A stretch of DNA of 64,000 nucleotides. Source: SB11 sp035906255 (GTDB lineage: Bacteria > Bacteroidota > Bacteroidia > UBA8524). Each line of letters starts with the position of its first letter. Position 1 is the stretch's first letter. The notes beneath the pieces are model-generated. The model was not told where the DNA came from. It did not search any database and saw only the letters and a list, made by a program, of their open reading frames with translations. The translations under genes were made by a program, and so were the position numbers. Location of the stretch: assembly GCA_035906255.1 (NCBI GenBank), contig JAMIFM010000015.1:1-64000 (forward strand). The letters run 5' to 3'. Below, in pieces: positions 26,044 through 33,068 of this stretch.

Positions 26044-26352
26044 TTATTCTTGTGCCAATTCGGCAAGAGTTAGTAATAACGGAATTACCCCTCTACCCTT
26101 CTCTGTCAATAAATATTCAATGTGCAGCGGTTTTTGACTGATTACTGTTTTAGATAATATCCCCTCCTCTTCTAACTCTTTTAATGCTACCGAAACTGAT
26201 TGTTTGTTAGCATCGGGTAGTTGTTTCATTACTCCGTTAAAACGTATCGCTCCCTTTTCGGCCAACCGCAATATCTGTGGCTTCCATTTGCCCGATAGTG
26301 TTTTTAACATTGCCTCTGCGGGACACTCGGCAGCATCTTTATTCTCCATCAT
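26044..26352 (-). CDS. HxlR-family transcriptional regulator
   Basis: A 102-residue winged-helix protein of the HxlR family, which binds DNA as a dimer and often senses electrophiles, quinones or formaldehyde through a Cys. The family signature is visible: CPAEAMLKTLSGKWKPQILRLL-like start, F.ELM..L..... SVSVALKELEEEGIL and EYLLTEKGRGVIPLLL. The conserved N-terminal Cys (Cys10, AECPAEA) is the usual sensing residue. It is divergent from the DsbA-like gene; the palindrome between them is its likely operator. Confidence 0.93.
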   Translation of the reverse strand: MMENKDAAECPAEAMLKTLSGKWKPQILRLAEKGAIRFNGVMKQLPDANKQSVSVALKELEEEGILSKTVISQKPLHIEYLLTEKGRGVIPLLLTLAELAQE

Positions 26353-26422
26353 TCAGTGTTAAAACATCAAAAATCATTCCATTGATAAAAATTTAAATAC
26401 ACTGAAAATGAATGCGTTAATG

Positions 26423-26442
26423 TAGTCATTTTTTTTTGACTA
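26423..26442. promoter_or_regulatory. Candidate HxlR operator
   Basis: Inverted repeat TAGTCA (26423-26428) and TGACTA (26437-26442) with an 8-base T-only spacer, in the region between the HxlR gene and the DsbA-like gene. It lies ahead of a TTG (about 26447) and CACCTTTG (near 26467) that could be the promoter of the latter. Confidence 0.45.
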
Positions 26443-26513
26443 ATTGATTGCTACCTTAAACCCCACCACCTTTGTATCACAATTACAACCACCGCGGGAT
26501 TGAAATTATAAAA

Positions 26514-27509
26514 ATGAAGACCATAGTATTTACAACGCTCGTTGCACTGATATACCTTAACGGCGGGTGCAACAGAAAAAATATTTCTACTACAATGAAT
26601 AATCAAGAAACCAACCCATTATTATGTTCGCCTGAAACAGGTGCGTGCGAAATACCTGCCGGAGGCGAGGGGATAGAAATGGAAACCACGCAAACCCAAA
26701 AACCGGTGCATATTGTTTATTATACCGACCCTATCTGCTCGTCGTGCTGGGGCATTGAACCACAGTTACGCCGCTTGAAACTTGAATATGGCGATTATGT
26801 TTCGATTGAATATCACATGGGCGGATTACTGCCCGGTTGGGAAAATTTTAACGGAGGCGGTATTACCAAACCATCGGATGTAGCCCACCATTGGGACGAG
26901 GTTAGCCCACATTATGAAATGCCCATTGATGGTGATGTTTGGCTTGAAGACCCGCTATCATCCTCTTACCCCCCGTCGGTTGCTTTTATGGCTGCCCAAT
27001 TACAAGACAAGGGAAAGGCAGTGAAATTCTTACGCCGGATTCGTGAAATGGTGTTTTTAGAAAAGAAAAACATCACCAAATGGGAGCACCTGCAAACTGC
27101 TGCACAACAAACGGGATTAGACACTGCTCAACTGAGAAAAGATTATGAAGGCAAGGCTAACGGTTTGTTTGAAAACGATTTGGCTCAGGCTCGCGGAGCG
27201 GGAGTTCGGGGTTTTCCAACCTTGTTTTTCTTAGATAGTAATAACAACCGTCAAACACTTTACGGAGCCCGCCCATATCAGGATTTTGAACGTATTGTGC
27301 AGTTTATGTACCCTGATGCGGTGAAGAAACCACTACCCACCAAAGAGGAACTGTTTAGTTATTATCCAACGCTAACAGCTAAAGAGTTCTCAGTACTTAC
27401 AGGGTTAACGGTAGCCCAAAGCACACAAACACTTGATGCTTGGGTGACCACCGGAAAACTTGAAAAACACAACACCAAAAACGGTGCACTGTGGAAACTA
27501 AAAAAATAA
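26514..27509 (+). CDS. DsbA-family thioredoxin-like lipoprotein
   Basis: A 331-residue protein. A lipoprotein signal (LNGGC, lipid Cys19) places it on the membrane. From about residue 65 it has a DsbA-type fold with the redox pair CSSC (Cys75, Cys78) after HIVYYTDPI, and a cis-Pro loop (GVRGFPTLFFLD). The GGLLPGWENFNGGG and HHWDEVSPHY segments are those of the FrnE/YjbH-type DsbA subfamily. A short winged-helix-like tail (TLTAKEFSVLTGLTVAQSTQTLDAW) is unusual. The ATG at 26514 precedes the lipobox; a longer frame from 26472 lacks a signal. Divergent HxlR regulator suggests oxidant or electrophile induction. Confidence 0.85.
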   Translation: MKTIVFTTLVALIYLNGGCNRKNISTTMNNQETNPLLCSPETGACEIPAGGEGIEMETTQTQKPVHIVYYTDPICSSCWGIEPQLRRLKLEYGDYVSIEYHMGGLLPGWENFNGGGITKPSDVAHHWDEVSPHYEMPIDGDVWLEDPLSSSYPPSVAFMAAQLQDKGKAVKFLRRIREMVFLEKKNITKWEHLQTAAQQTGLDTAQLRKDYEGKANGLFENDLAQARGAGVRGFPTLFFLDSNNNRQTLYGARPYQDFERIVQFMYPDAVKKPLPTKEELFSYYPTLTAKEFSVLTGLTVAQSTQTLDAWVTTGKLEKHNTKNGALWKLKK

Positions 27510-27515
27510 TACACA

Positions 27516-27547
27516 TATAAGGGGGCTTATTGCCCCTTTATATTTTT
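27516..27547. terminator. Terminator overlapping the end of the DUF3817 gene
   Basis: TATAAGGGGGC (27516-27526) pairs with GCCCCTTTATA (27532-27542), one G-T wobble, 5-base loop, then TTTTT (27543-27547). It ends the DsbA-like transcript; its right arm is coding DNA of the converging gene. Confidence 0.75.
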
Positions 27548-27838
27548 AAGGATTTTTCTATCAATGTAAAATGTACCAAACGGCACTAAGCAAGCCAGCA
27601 GCACCTTCCAAGTTGTTGTACTGAATCTCCAGTGTTGCTCAACCCCTACACTTAAAGTATTAAACACAAAGAGCAGAAATAACGCTCCGTGCAATGGCCC
27701 CATAATTTTTGTCAATTCGGTACTGCCTGCACCATATTTCAGCGGAACAGCCACAAAAACCAATACCAGCAACGACACTCCTTCTAAAAAACCAATAATG
27801 CGCAAACGTCCTACGTTTGTTTTTGCTAAATGTTTCAT
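27527..27838 (-). CDS. DUF3817 membrane protein
   Basis: A 103-residue protein with three or four TM helices (about 12-34, 45-62, 82-98), matching the DUF3817 family (RIIGFLEGVSLLVLVFVAVPLKYG; IMGPLHGALFLLFVF). Family members are small integral membrane proteins, often beside TetR-type regulators, with no known activity. It is the last gene of the TetR-controlled set, 12 bases after the four-TM protein. No signal peptide needed. Confidence 0.85.
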   Translation of the reverse strand: MKHLAKTNVGRLRIIGFLEGVSLLVLVFVAVPLKYGAGSTELTKIMGPLHGALFLLFVFNTLSVGVEQHWRFSTTTWKVLLACLVPFGTFYIDRKILKNIKGQ

Positions 27839-27850
27839 ACTATACTTTTA

Positions 27851-28312
27851 TTAAAACCTGATTAACGGGCGGTGCGACAATGGAGAAAACGGCCAAGGAA
27901 TAGCCACCAATATTATTACCAACGCCCAGCTAAACCACACAGCCATTGTTTTAAACTTTTCGGCATCGGTGGGTTTACGTTTCGCTAATGATGAGCCGAT
28001 GGTGATAATAACAATGGCCGCTAACATGGCAATCATGTGTATTACACCAAAAAATAACGGCTCGGAACTACCCTGCGAGCTGTTGGGATGAATAAGAAAA
28101 TGTTTGACTACGGGACTTTTTGAATACATCAAAATGCCTATAACCAACTGAATATGGGCGATTGTAGCTGTACTGTGCCGTATAAAATTATCAATTTTTA
28201 AAAACGGACGGTTGTTCTTGTAGCCTATACAAGCCCTGTATATGGCATACAGCAAACTTATAAGTACCAGCCAACGTACTATTGAATGAATAATGATGAG
28301 TGTGTAATACAT
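27851..28312 (-). CDS. Four-TM membrane protein (cytochrome-b-like family)
   Basis: A 153-residue protein with four predicted TM helices: residues about 2-22, 47-65, 78-96 and 120-140. The opening YYTLIIIHSIVRWLVLISLLYAIYRA is typical of a Bacteroidota family sometimes called cytochrome-b-like. Conserved His8 and other His (HSIVRW, RHSTATIAHIQL) could bind heme, but this is not proven. A longer frame from 28489 overlaps the TetR gene and its promoter; the ATG at 28312 follows the TetR operator by 15 bases and is the true start. Confidence 0.75.
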   Translation of the reverse strand: MYYTLIIIHSIVRWLVLISLLYAIYRACIGYKNNRPFLKIDNFIRHSTATIAHIQLVIGILMYSKSPVVKHFLIHPNSSQGSSEPLFFGVIHMIAMLAAIVIITIGSSLAKRKPTDAEKFKTMAVWFSWALVIILVAIPWPFSPLSHRPLIRF

Positions 28313-28327
28313 TGTTATCGTTTTTAT

Positions 28328-28353
28328 AAAAACATACTGGTTAGTATGTTTTT
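28328..28353. promoter_or_regulatory. TetR operator upstream of the four-TM gene
   Basis: Perfect inverted repeat with 10-base arms AAAAACATAC (28328-28337) and GTATGTTTTT (28344-28353) and a 6-base spacer TGGTTA. The same arms occur at the tetR start (28954-28977). It lies 15 bases from the ATG at 28312, where bound repressor would block transcription. Confidence 0.85.
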
Positions 28354-28365
28354 GGTGAAAAAATT

Positions 28366-28953
28366 TTACTTTAACCCTTCTAAATAATTTTTTAGCTCTT
28401 TTAAATACAATGCGTAAGCATCGGTTCCCTGCACCTTGCCAATGCTTCGTATGCCATTGTATCCGGCAGCTATATACAAGCTCACCCAATGGGGTTTAAC
28501 ATTGGCTCTTATTTTCTGCTCCCGTATCCCCCTTTCTAAACATTGCTCGATAGCCTGTTGCCAATCCCCAAAAAGTTTATTCAATGCCATTTTAAAAGAT
28601 GCATTTAAAGGAGCCATCTCTTCCACAAGGTTTACAGCAGGACAACCGTATTGCACCTCAAAAAACGGAGCCGTAAATAATAAATGTTTCATCATTACAT
28701 AAATATCCTTTACAGGATTACTACTGTTTTGTAATGGTTTCACCAGCACCTCGTGCATACCGGGTAGCATCACATCGGTTATCATCGCCAAGCCCATTTC
28801 GTCTTTATTCTTAAAATGATAAAAAAAAGCCCCCTTGGTTACTTGGGTTGTGGCAATTATATCATCTATACTGGTGGCTTGGTACCCGTGCTTATACACC
28901 AGCTCAAAGGCTTTTTGCAGTATTGTTAATCGTGTTGTGGCGGCTTTTGTCAT
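28366..28953 (-). CDS. TetR/AcrR-family regulator
   Basis: A 195-residue repressor: N-terminal HTH (TRLTILQKAFELVYKHGYQATS, IIATTQVTKGAFFYHFKNKDEM) and an all-helical C-terminal ligand domain with the TetR_C-like stretch VNLVEEMAPL. The ATG at 28953 is chosen over one at 28965 because the palindrome 28954-28977 lies directly upstream and would otherwise be coding. It is the first gene of a set with the four-TM and DUF3817 proteins, and probably represses itself and them. Confidence 0.92.
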   Translation of the reverse strand: MTKAATTRLTILQKAFELVYKHGYQATSIDDIIATTQVTKGAFFYHFKNKDEMGLAMITDVMLPGMHEVLVKPLQNSSNPVKDIYVMMKHLLFTAPFFEVQYGCPAVNLVEEMAPLNASFKMALNKLFGDWQQAIEQCLERGIREQKIRANVKPHWVSLYIAAGYNGIRSIGKVQGTDAYALYLKELKNYLEGLK

Positions 28954-28977
28954 AAAACATACCAATTAGTATGTTTT
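28954..28977. promoter_or_regulatory. TetR operator at the tetR promoter
   Basis: Nine-base perfect arms AAAACATAC (28954-28962) and GTATGTTTT (28969-28977), spacer CAATTA, immediately before the tetR start codon; a further half-site AACATAC follows at 28981. The match with 28328-28353 points to autoregulation. Confidence 0.88.
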
Positions 28978-29117
28978 GCAAACATACTTCCATTTCCGGA
29001 AATTACAACTACCAAAAGTTTTACCGTGCTGGCACAAAAGCACCCTCAAAATGCCGTTATCACACCCCGTTGTAACGCAATAAATTTTGCAACTTTGCTT
29101 TAACAAATAAGAATACT

Positions 29118-29558
29118 ATGAAAAAACTTGAATTTGAAATAACCATCAATGCACCACGCGAAAAGGTTTGGGGTTTATTATGGAATAATGCCTCATACCG
29201 TGAATGGACTGCTATTTTTAGCGAAGGCTCAAGAGCAGTAACCGATTGGCAAACGGGTAGTAAAGTATTGTTTGTGAATGCCGATAACGATGGCATGATA
29301 TCTATGATTGCACAAAACACCCCTAATGAATATATGTCGATAAAACACTTAGGGATGGTACAAAACGGAGTAGAAGATTTGGAGGATGCAAAAGGCAAAG
29401 AATGGTACGGGGCAATGGAAAATTACACGTTAACCAATGTAAACGGACACACTCACCTTAAAGTGGATATTGATATTACCGAAGAGCACGAAGACTATTT
29501 TAGAGAATCTTGGCCGCAGGCAATGGCTAAAATAAAAGAAATGGCTGAGAGAGCATAA
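29118..29558 (+). CDS. SRPBCC-superfamily protein (AHSA1-like)
   Basis: A 146-residue START/Bet v1-like protein: N-terminal strand EFEITINAPREKVWGLLWNNASYREWT is the family's signature start, and the C-terminal helix (WPQAMAKIKEMAERA) closes the hydrophobic cavity. Such proteins bind lipids or other hydrophobic ligands; an AHSA1-type activator of Hsp90 is also possible. It is a single gene, followed by a strong terminator. Ligand unknown. Confidence 0.85.
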   Translation: MKKLEFEITINAPREKVWGLLWNNASYREWTAIFSEGSRAVTDWQTGSKVLFVNADNDGMISMIAQNTPNEYMSIKHLGMVQNGVEDLEDAKGKEWYGAMENYTLTNVNGHTHLKVDIDITEEHEDYFRESWPQAMAKIKEMAERA

Positions 29559-29576
29559 AAGCATTTTCCATCAACA

Positions 29577-29608
29577 AAAAAGCCTTTCAGAAATCTGAAA
29601 GGCTTTTT
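29577..29608. terminator. Bidirectional terminator after the SRPBCC gene
   Basis: Perfect 15-base arms AAAAAGCCTTTCAGA (29577-29591) and TCTGAAAGGCTTTTT (29594-29608) with a very short loop. A run on one side and T run on the other, so it can stop both the SRPBCC gene and the converging tRNA-Pro transcript. Confidence 0.9.
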
Positions 29609-29617
29609 ACTTTCTCG

Positions 29618-29691
29618 TCGGGGTGGCAGGATTCGAACCTACGACCCTCTGCTCCCAAAGCAGATGCGCTACCGGGCTGCGCTACACCCCG
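29618..29691 (-). tRNA. tRNA-Pro (anticodon TGG)
   Basis: Minus strand, 74 bases: acceptor CGGGGTG/CACCCCG, D-arm AGCGCAGCCCGGTAGCGC, anticodon stem TCTGC/GCAGA around loop TTTGGGA, T-arm GTAGGTTCGAATCCTGC. Discriminator A and no encoded CCA. Reads CCA/CCG/CCN proline codons. Confidence 0.97.
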
Positions 29692-29703
29692 AAAAAGGGA
29701 GTG

Positions 29704-29732
29704 CAAAGATATAAAAATACTTTACTTGTCAA
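29704..29732 (-). promoter_or_regulatory. Promoter of tRNA-Pro: TTG, 18 bases, TATCTTTG
   Basis: On the minus strand TTG (29730-29732) precedes TATCTTTG (29704-29711) by exactly 18 bases, as at tRNA-Arg. The -7 element ends 12 bases before the tRNA. Confidence 0.8.
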
Positions 29733-29853
29733 GGGCATTTTTACTTTCTGTCAAAATATTTTATCAAACTACCTATGTAACAAACACTAATTCATAGCAA
29801 AAATATTTTAGTATCATGCAACGTATTAATGGCATCCTTTCCCTTTAGGGTGC

Positions 29854-30405
29854 ATGATGACAAAAACGTTGACGTTATCTTCTGAATACATACAACAGCC
29901 CGACCTTGTTGACCGCTGCATTAACGGGGAACGACTGGCGCAAAAGCAATTGTACGACCAGTATAAAGCTGCCATGTTTACTATTGCCCTGCGCATACTT
30001 AATGATTATGACATGGCCTGCGATGCCTTGCAGGATGCTTTTATCGAAGTTTTTAAAGACCTAAAAACCTTTAAACGGCAAAGTACGCTGGGAGCTTGGA
30101 TAAAAACCATCGTGATAAGGCAGGCTGTGAAAAAGAGCAGGTTTGAGTTCCGCTACCAACCGTTCGACCCTGATGAACACGACAGTTTGGTGGAGCAACT
30201 GCAACACATTAACTCGGCTGATATTGACAAAGCCATCAACCAATTGCCCGACGGATACCGCAGCGTATTTACTTTGGTAACGGTTGAAGGATACAGCCAC
30301 AAAGAAGCCGCAACAATTTTGGGTATCACAGAAGTAACCTCACGTTCGCAGTTACATCATGCAAAAAAACAACTGCAAACCTTACTTAAAGAATTAAAGC
30401 CATGA
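29854..30405 (+). CDS. ECF-type RNA polymerase sigma factor
   Basis: A 183-residue sigma-70-family factor with region 2 (about 20-95: YKAAMFTIALRILNDYDMACDALQDAFIEVFK) and region 4 (about 120-180: LPDGYRSVFTLVTVEGYSHKEAATILGITEVTSRSQLHHAKKQL). The length and lack of regions 1 and 3 identify the ECF class. It overlaps the VWA gene by 4 bases (ATGA), a coupling often seen between an ECF factor and its anti-sigma. No promoter of the TAnnTTTG type was found; it may use its own. Confidence 0.93.
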   Translation: MMTKTLTLSSEYIQQPDLVDRCINGERLAQKQLYDQYKAAMFTIALRILNDYDMACDALQDAFIEVFKDLKTFKRQSTLGAWIKTIVIRQAVKKSRFEFRYQPFDPDEHDSLVEQLQHINSADIDKAINQLPDGYRSVFTLVTVEGYSHKEAATILGITEVTSRSQLHHAKKQLQTLLKELKP

Positions 30406-32549
30406 CAAACGATATAAATAAGGGATTAGAGCACTTGCCGCAAACCACACCGCCCGACAGTGTGTGGGATAACATTGAGCAAACCCTTGATAAAGAAAAA
30501 CGCCGCAGATTTCCCCTTTGGATTATATACTCAGCAGGGGCTGCCGCCTCGCTGGCCATATTAGTTACTGCTTGGTTTGTTTATAACGGAGCAACTGAAA
30601 CTCCTCTCACAGTAATAAATGAAACTTATGACTCTACCCGCCAATACAGTGCAGAGAAGGAGGAACTGCCGAACATAACCATAGTTGAAGAAAGCAAAGC
30701 TACCACTGCGAAAGGAAACCAAAACACAACAACCAACGCAAACACAGGTAATAAAAACATAGCTGCATCTAATAGTAATAAATCCCTTACTACAATTAGC
30801 AGTTCATTCTCGCACACGCCTACTTCAAACACTTGGACTTTTGGTGATGGTACTTCTGCTTTAGGAGCTACCTCTTATAGCTATACAGCTCCAATGGGTG
30901 CTTATACCATAACCCTTACGGATAATTTAACTGCCGCTAGTCCTTACTATGATGTAAACTTTGCACCTGAATCTGAACAGCCTGTTTCGTTTGAATGGAG
31001 TTTAACCGAAGGCAGGTTTAACAACGGATTGTTAAAAGAGGGTGAAGAAGACCTTTCAGAATCACTGACCACTAATTTAGGTATGTACAGCGATTCTGTG
31101 CTTTGGGATATCGGTTACGAAGAGCCTGAAAGTTTTGAAAGCTATGCCCCGCTGATTGAGAATGAGTATCTAAGCCCATTTAGCGAGCCACTTTCTACTT
31201 TTAGTATTGATGTGGATAATGCCTCGTATTCCAATACCCGTCGCATGGTAGAAAGCGGAGATAAACCACCCAAAGATGCCATCAGAATTGAGGAATTCAT
31301 TAATTATTTTGATTACGATTATGTTGCTCCAAAAGGCGAAGTTCCCTTCAACATATACATGGAAACCGCCTCTTGTCCTTGGAATAAAAACACCCAGATT
31401 GTAGGCATAGGCCTGCAAGGTAAAGAAGTTGAGCGTGGTACCCTTCCTGCCAGTAACTTAGTGTTTCTGATAGACGTTTCAGGCTCGATGGAAGAAGAAA
31501 ATAAGCTGCCTTTGGTGAAAAAAACACTGAAACTGCTGGTTGACCAAATGGGGGCAAAAGACCGTATCTCAGTTGTTACCTACGCAGGGGCGGCAGGGTT
31601 AGCCCTCCCCTCTACTGCTTGTTCAGAAAAGCAAGCCATAAAAAGTGCCATTGATAATTTAGATGCAGGCGGCTCAACAGCGGGTGGCGAAGGCATACAA
31701 CTGGCCTATAAAGTGGCTGCCGAAAATTTGATTAAAAACGGAAACAACCGCATTATTTTAGTTACCGACGGTGATTTTAACGTAGGTCAGCACAGCGATG
31801 AGGATATGGAATCGCTGATTGAGTTGAAACGCAAAGAAGGAGTGTTTTTAACCGTATGCGGCTTTGGCATGGGTAACTACAAAGACAGCAAAATGGAAAT
31901 ACTGGCCGATAAGGGCAATGGTAATTACTATTACATTGATAACTTTAAAGAAAGTAAAAAAGTGTTTGTTACCGACCTCACTGGCACTTTGTTTACCATA
32001 GCCAAAGACGTTAAAATACAGGTAGAATTCAATCCGAAATTTGTGAAAGCCTACCGTTTGATAGGGTACGAAAACCGTAAAATGCCCCCACAGGATTTTG
32101 ACGACGACACAAAAGATGCGGGTGAATTAGGCGCAGGCCATACCGTTACCGCTTTGTACGAAATAATCCCCGTAGGAAGCTCACAAAACATTAACGGTTT
32201 CTTTGAGTTAAAGTATCAGGAAACCGAGCACAAAACAAAACTTAAAGACTACGGAAACGAACTGCTTACCGCAAAATTGCGCTACAAAAAACCCGATGAA
32301 GACGTTAGTAAACTGCTAACGCAAACATTGGCAAACAATTCACAATCGTATGAAAAAGCAAGCGATAACCTTCGTTTTGCCTGTGGTGTTACAGCGTATG
32401 CCATGCTATTGCGCGATTCAAAATTTAAAGGCGATGCAACCTACACGCTTGCCAAAAACTTGCTACAAAGTACTAAACTAAACGTAGCCAACGGCTACCG
32501 CGAAGAATTGCTGAACCTTATCACCAAAACCGAACAACTTTCACAATAA
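30402..32549 (+). CDS. Membrane-anchored VWA protein (YfbK-like) with an anti-sigma-like N-terminus
   Basis: A 715-residue protein. Residues 1-37 are cytosolic (LEHLPQTTPPDSVWDNIEQTL), 38-61 a single TM, and the rest is periplasmic: a Ser/Thr/Asn-rich linker, a PKD-like segment with FGDG near 146-150, a YfbK-type N-domain at about 257-345, a VWA domain with an intact MIDAS (Asp358-Val-Ser-Gly-Ser), and a C-terminal DUF3520-like domain. VWA domains bind proteins through a metal ion. The N-terminus has no zinc-binding anti-sigma motif, but its layout (short cytosolic part, one TM, 4-base overlap with the ECF gene) is that of an anti-sigma factor. Confidence 0.85.
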   Translation: MTNDINKGLEHLPQTTPPDSVWDNIEQTLDKEKRRRFPLWIIYSAGAAASLAILVTAWFVYNGATETPLTVINETYDSTRQYSAEKEELPNITIVEESKATTAKGNQNTTTNANTGNKNIAASNSNKSLTTISSSFSHTPTSNTWTFGDGTSALGATSYSYTAPMGAYTITLTDNLTAASPYYDVNFAPESEQPVSFEWSLTEGRFNNGLLKEGEEDLSESLTTNLGMYSDSVLWDIGYEEPESFESYAPLIENEYLSPFSEPLSTFSIDVDNASYSNTRRMVESGDKPPKDAIRIEEFINYFDYDYVAPKGEVPFNIYMETASCPWNKNTQIVGIGLQGKEVERGTLPASNLVFLIDVSGSMEEENKLPLVKKTLKLLVDQMGAKDRISVVTYAGAAGLALPSTACSEKQAIKSAIDNLDAGGSTAGGEGIQLAYKVAAENLIKNGNNRIILVTDGDFNVGQHSDEDMESLIELKRKEGVFLTVCGFGMGNYKDSKMEILADKGNGNYYYIDNFKESKKVFVTDLTGTLFTIAKDVKIQVEFNPKFVKAYRLIGYENRKMPPQDFDDDTKDAGELGAGHTVTALYEIIPVGSSQNINGFFELKYQETEHKTKLKDYGNELLTAKLRYKKPDEDVSKLLTQTLANNSQSYEKASDNLRFACGVTAYAMLLRDSKFKGDATYTLAKNLLQSTKLNVANGYREELLNLITKTEQLSQ

Positions 32550-32569
32550 TTCATCATAACCGTTTGCTT

Positions 32570-32613
32570 AACCCCTTTGTAGATTTTTAAATCTTTCAGA
32601 GGGGTTATTTTTT
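32570..32613 (+). terminator. Rho-independent terminator of the sigma/VWA operon
   Basis: Outer arms AACCCCT (32570-32576) and AGGGGTT (32600-32606), an inner stem AGATTT (32581-32586) with AAATCT (32589-32594), then an A followed by six T (32607-32613). It lies 20 bases after the stop codon. Confidence 0.8.
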
Positions 32614-32622
32614 AGCAAAATG

Positions 32623-32630
32623 TACTTTTG
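32623..32630 (+). promoter_or_regulatory. -7 promoter element (TACTTTTG)
   Basis: TACTTTTG matches TAnnTTTG and lies 20 bases before the ATG at 32651. No TTG at the expected -33 position was recognised. Confidence 0.4.
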
Positions 32631-32650
32631 TTGCAACAACCTTTAGCAAT

Positions 32651-32986
32651 ATGTTTGTCACCATCACCTCATTAGAGCTTAAAAACCCTTTCAAGTTTTT
32701 TGCCTTATCCTTATACGCCCTAAAGATTATTAAACAATTACAGCAAACCCCTTGTGCGGATAAGAAAACTACGGGTATCTGGACTAAACATTACACCATG
32801 ACTTTGTGGAAGACAGAGGAAGATTTGAAAAACTTTGCCATGCAAGGTGCCCACTTAGAAGCTATGCGTAAAGGCGGCTTAATAGCTAAAGAAATAAAAG
32901 TGCTGACCTACGAAGCTGACAAATTACCCGACTGGAAGACTGCCAAGCAACTACTGCAAGCGCAAGGCCGCTCGTACACCTACTAA
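32651..32986 (+). CDS. Small dimeric alpha/beta-barrel protein (monooxygenase-like)
   Basis: A 111-residue protein. Its order of elements (SITSLELKNPFKFFALS, LQQTPCADKK..GIWTKHYTMTLWKTEEDLKNFAMQGAHLEAMR, then a C-terminal basic stretch) is that of the dimeric ferredoxin-like barrels related to antibiotic-biosynthesis monooxygenases or the DUF3291 group. It is cytoplasmic with no membrane segment. Reaction unknown. The ACMSD-like gene begins 82 bases further on, behind its own promoter, so co-transcription is uncertain. Confidence 0.6.
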   Translation: MFVTITSLELKNPFKFFALSLYALKIIKQLQQTPCADKKTTGIWTKHYTMTLWKTEEDLKNFAMQGAHLEAMRKGGLIAKEIKVLTYEADKLPDWKTAKQLLQAQGRSYTY

Positions 32987-32989
32987 CCC

Positions 32990-33017
32990 TTGCTGCCAAA
33001 TATTTTCCGTATTTTTG
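32990..33017 (+). promoter_or_regulatory. Promoter: TTG, 17 bases, TATTTTTG (ACMSD-like gene)
   Basis: TTG at 32990-32992 and TATTTTTG at 33010-33017 with a 17-base gap fit the Bacteroidota promoter. The transcript would include the hairpin at 33019-33050 before the ATG at 33069. Confidence 0.55.
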
Positions 33018-33018
33018 C

Positions 33019-33050
33019 AGTAAGTACCGGACTTGTTCCGGTATGTACTG
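33019..33050 (+). other. Leader hairpin / inverted repeat ahead of the ACMSD-like gene
   Basis: Core arms TACCGGA (33025-33031) and TCCGGTA (33037-33043) around CTTGT; with two mismatches the arms extend to 14 bases each (CAGTA... / ...TACTG). It lies between the promoter and the start codon; it could be an operator for a dimeric regulator or a structured leader. Confidence 0.5.
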
Positions 33051-33068
33051 AGAGAAGAAAGAAATTAA

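Noticed and set aside
28313..28489. Longer version of the four-TM protein starting at 28489
   Set aside because: It would overlap the TetR coding region and contain the TetR operator; the added residues are basic and not membrane-like.
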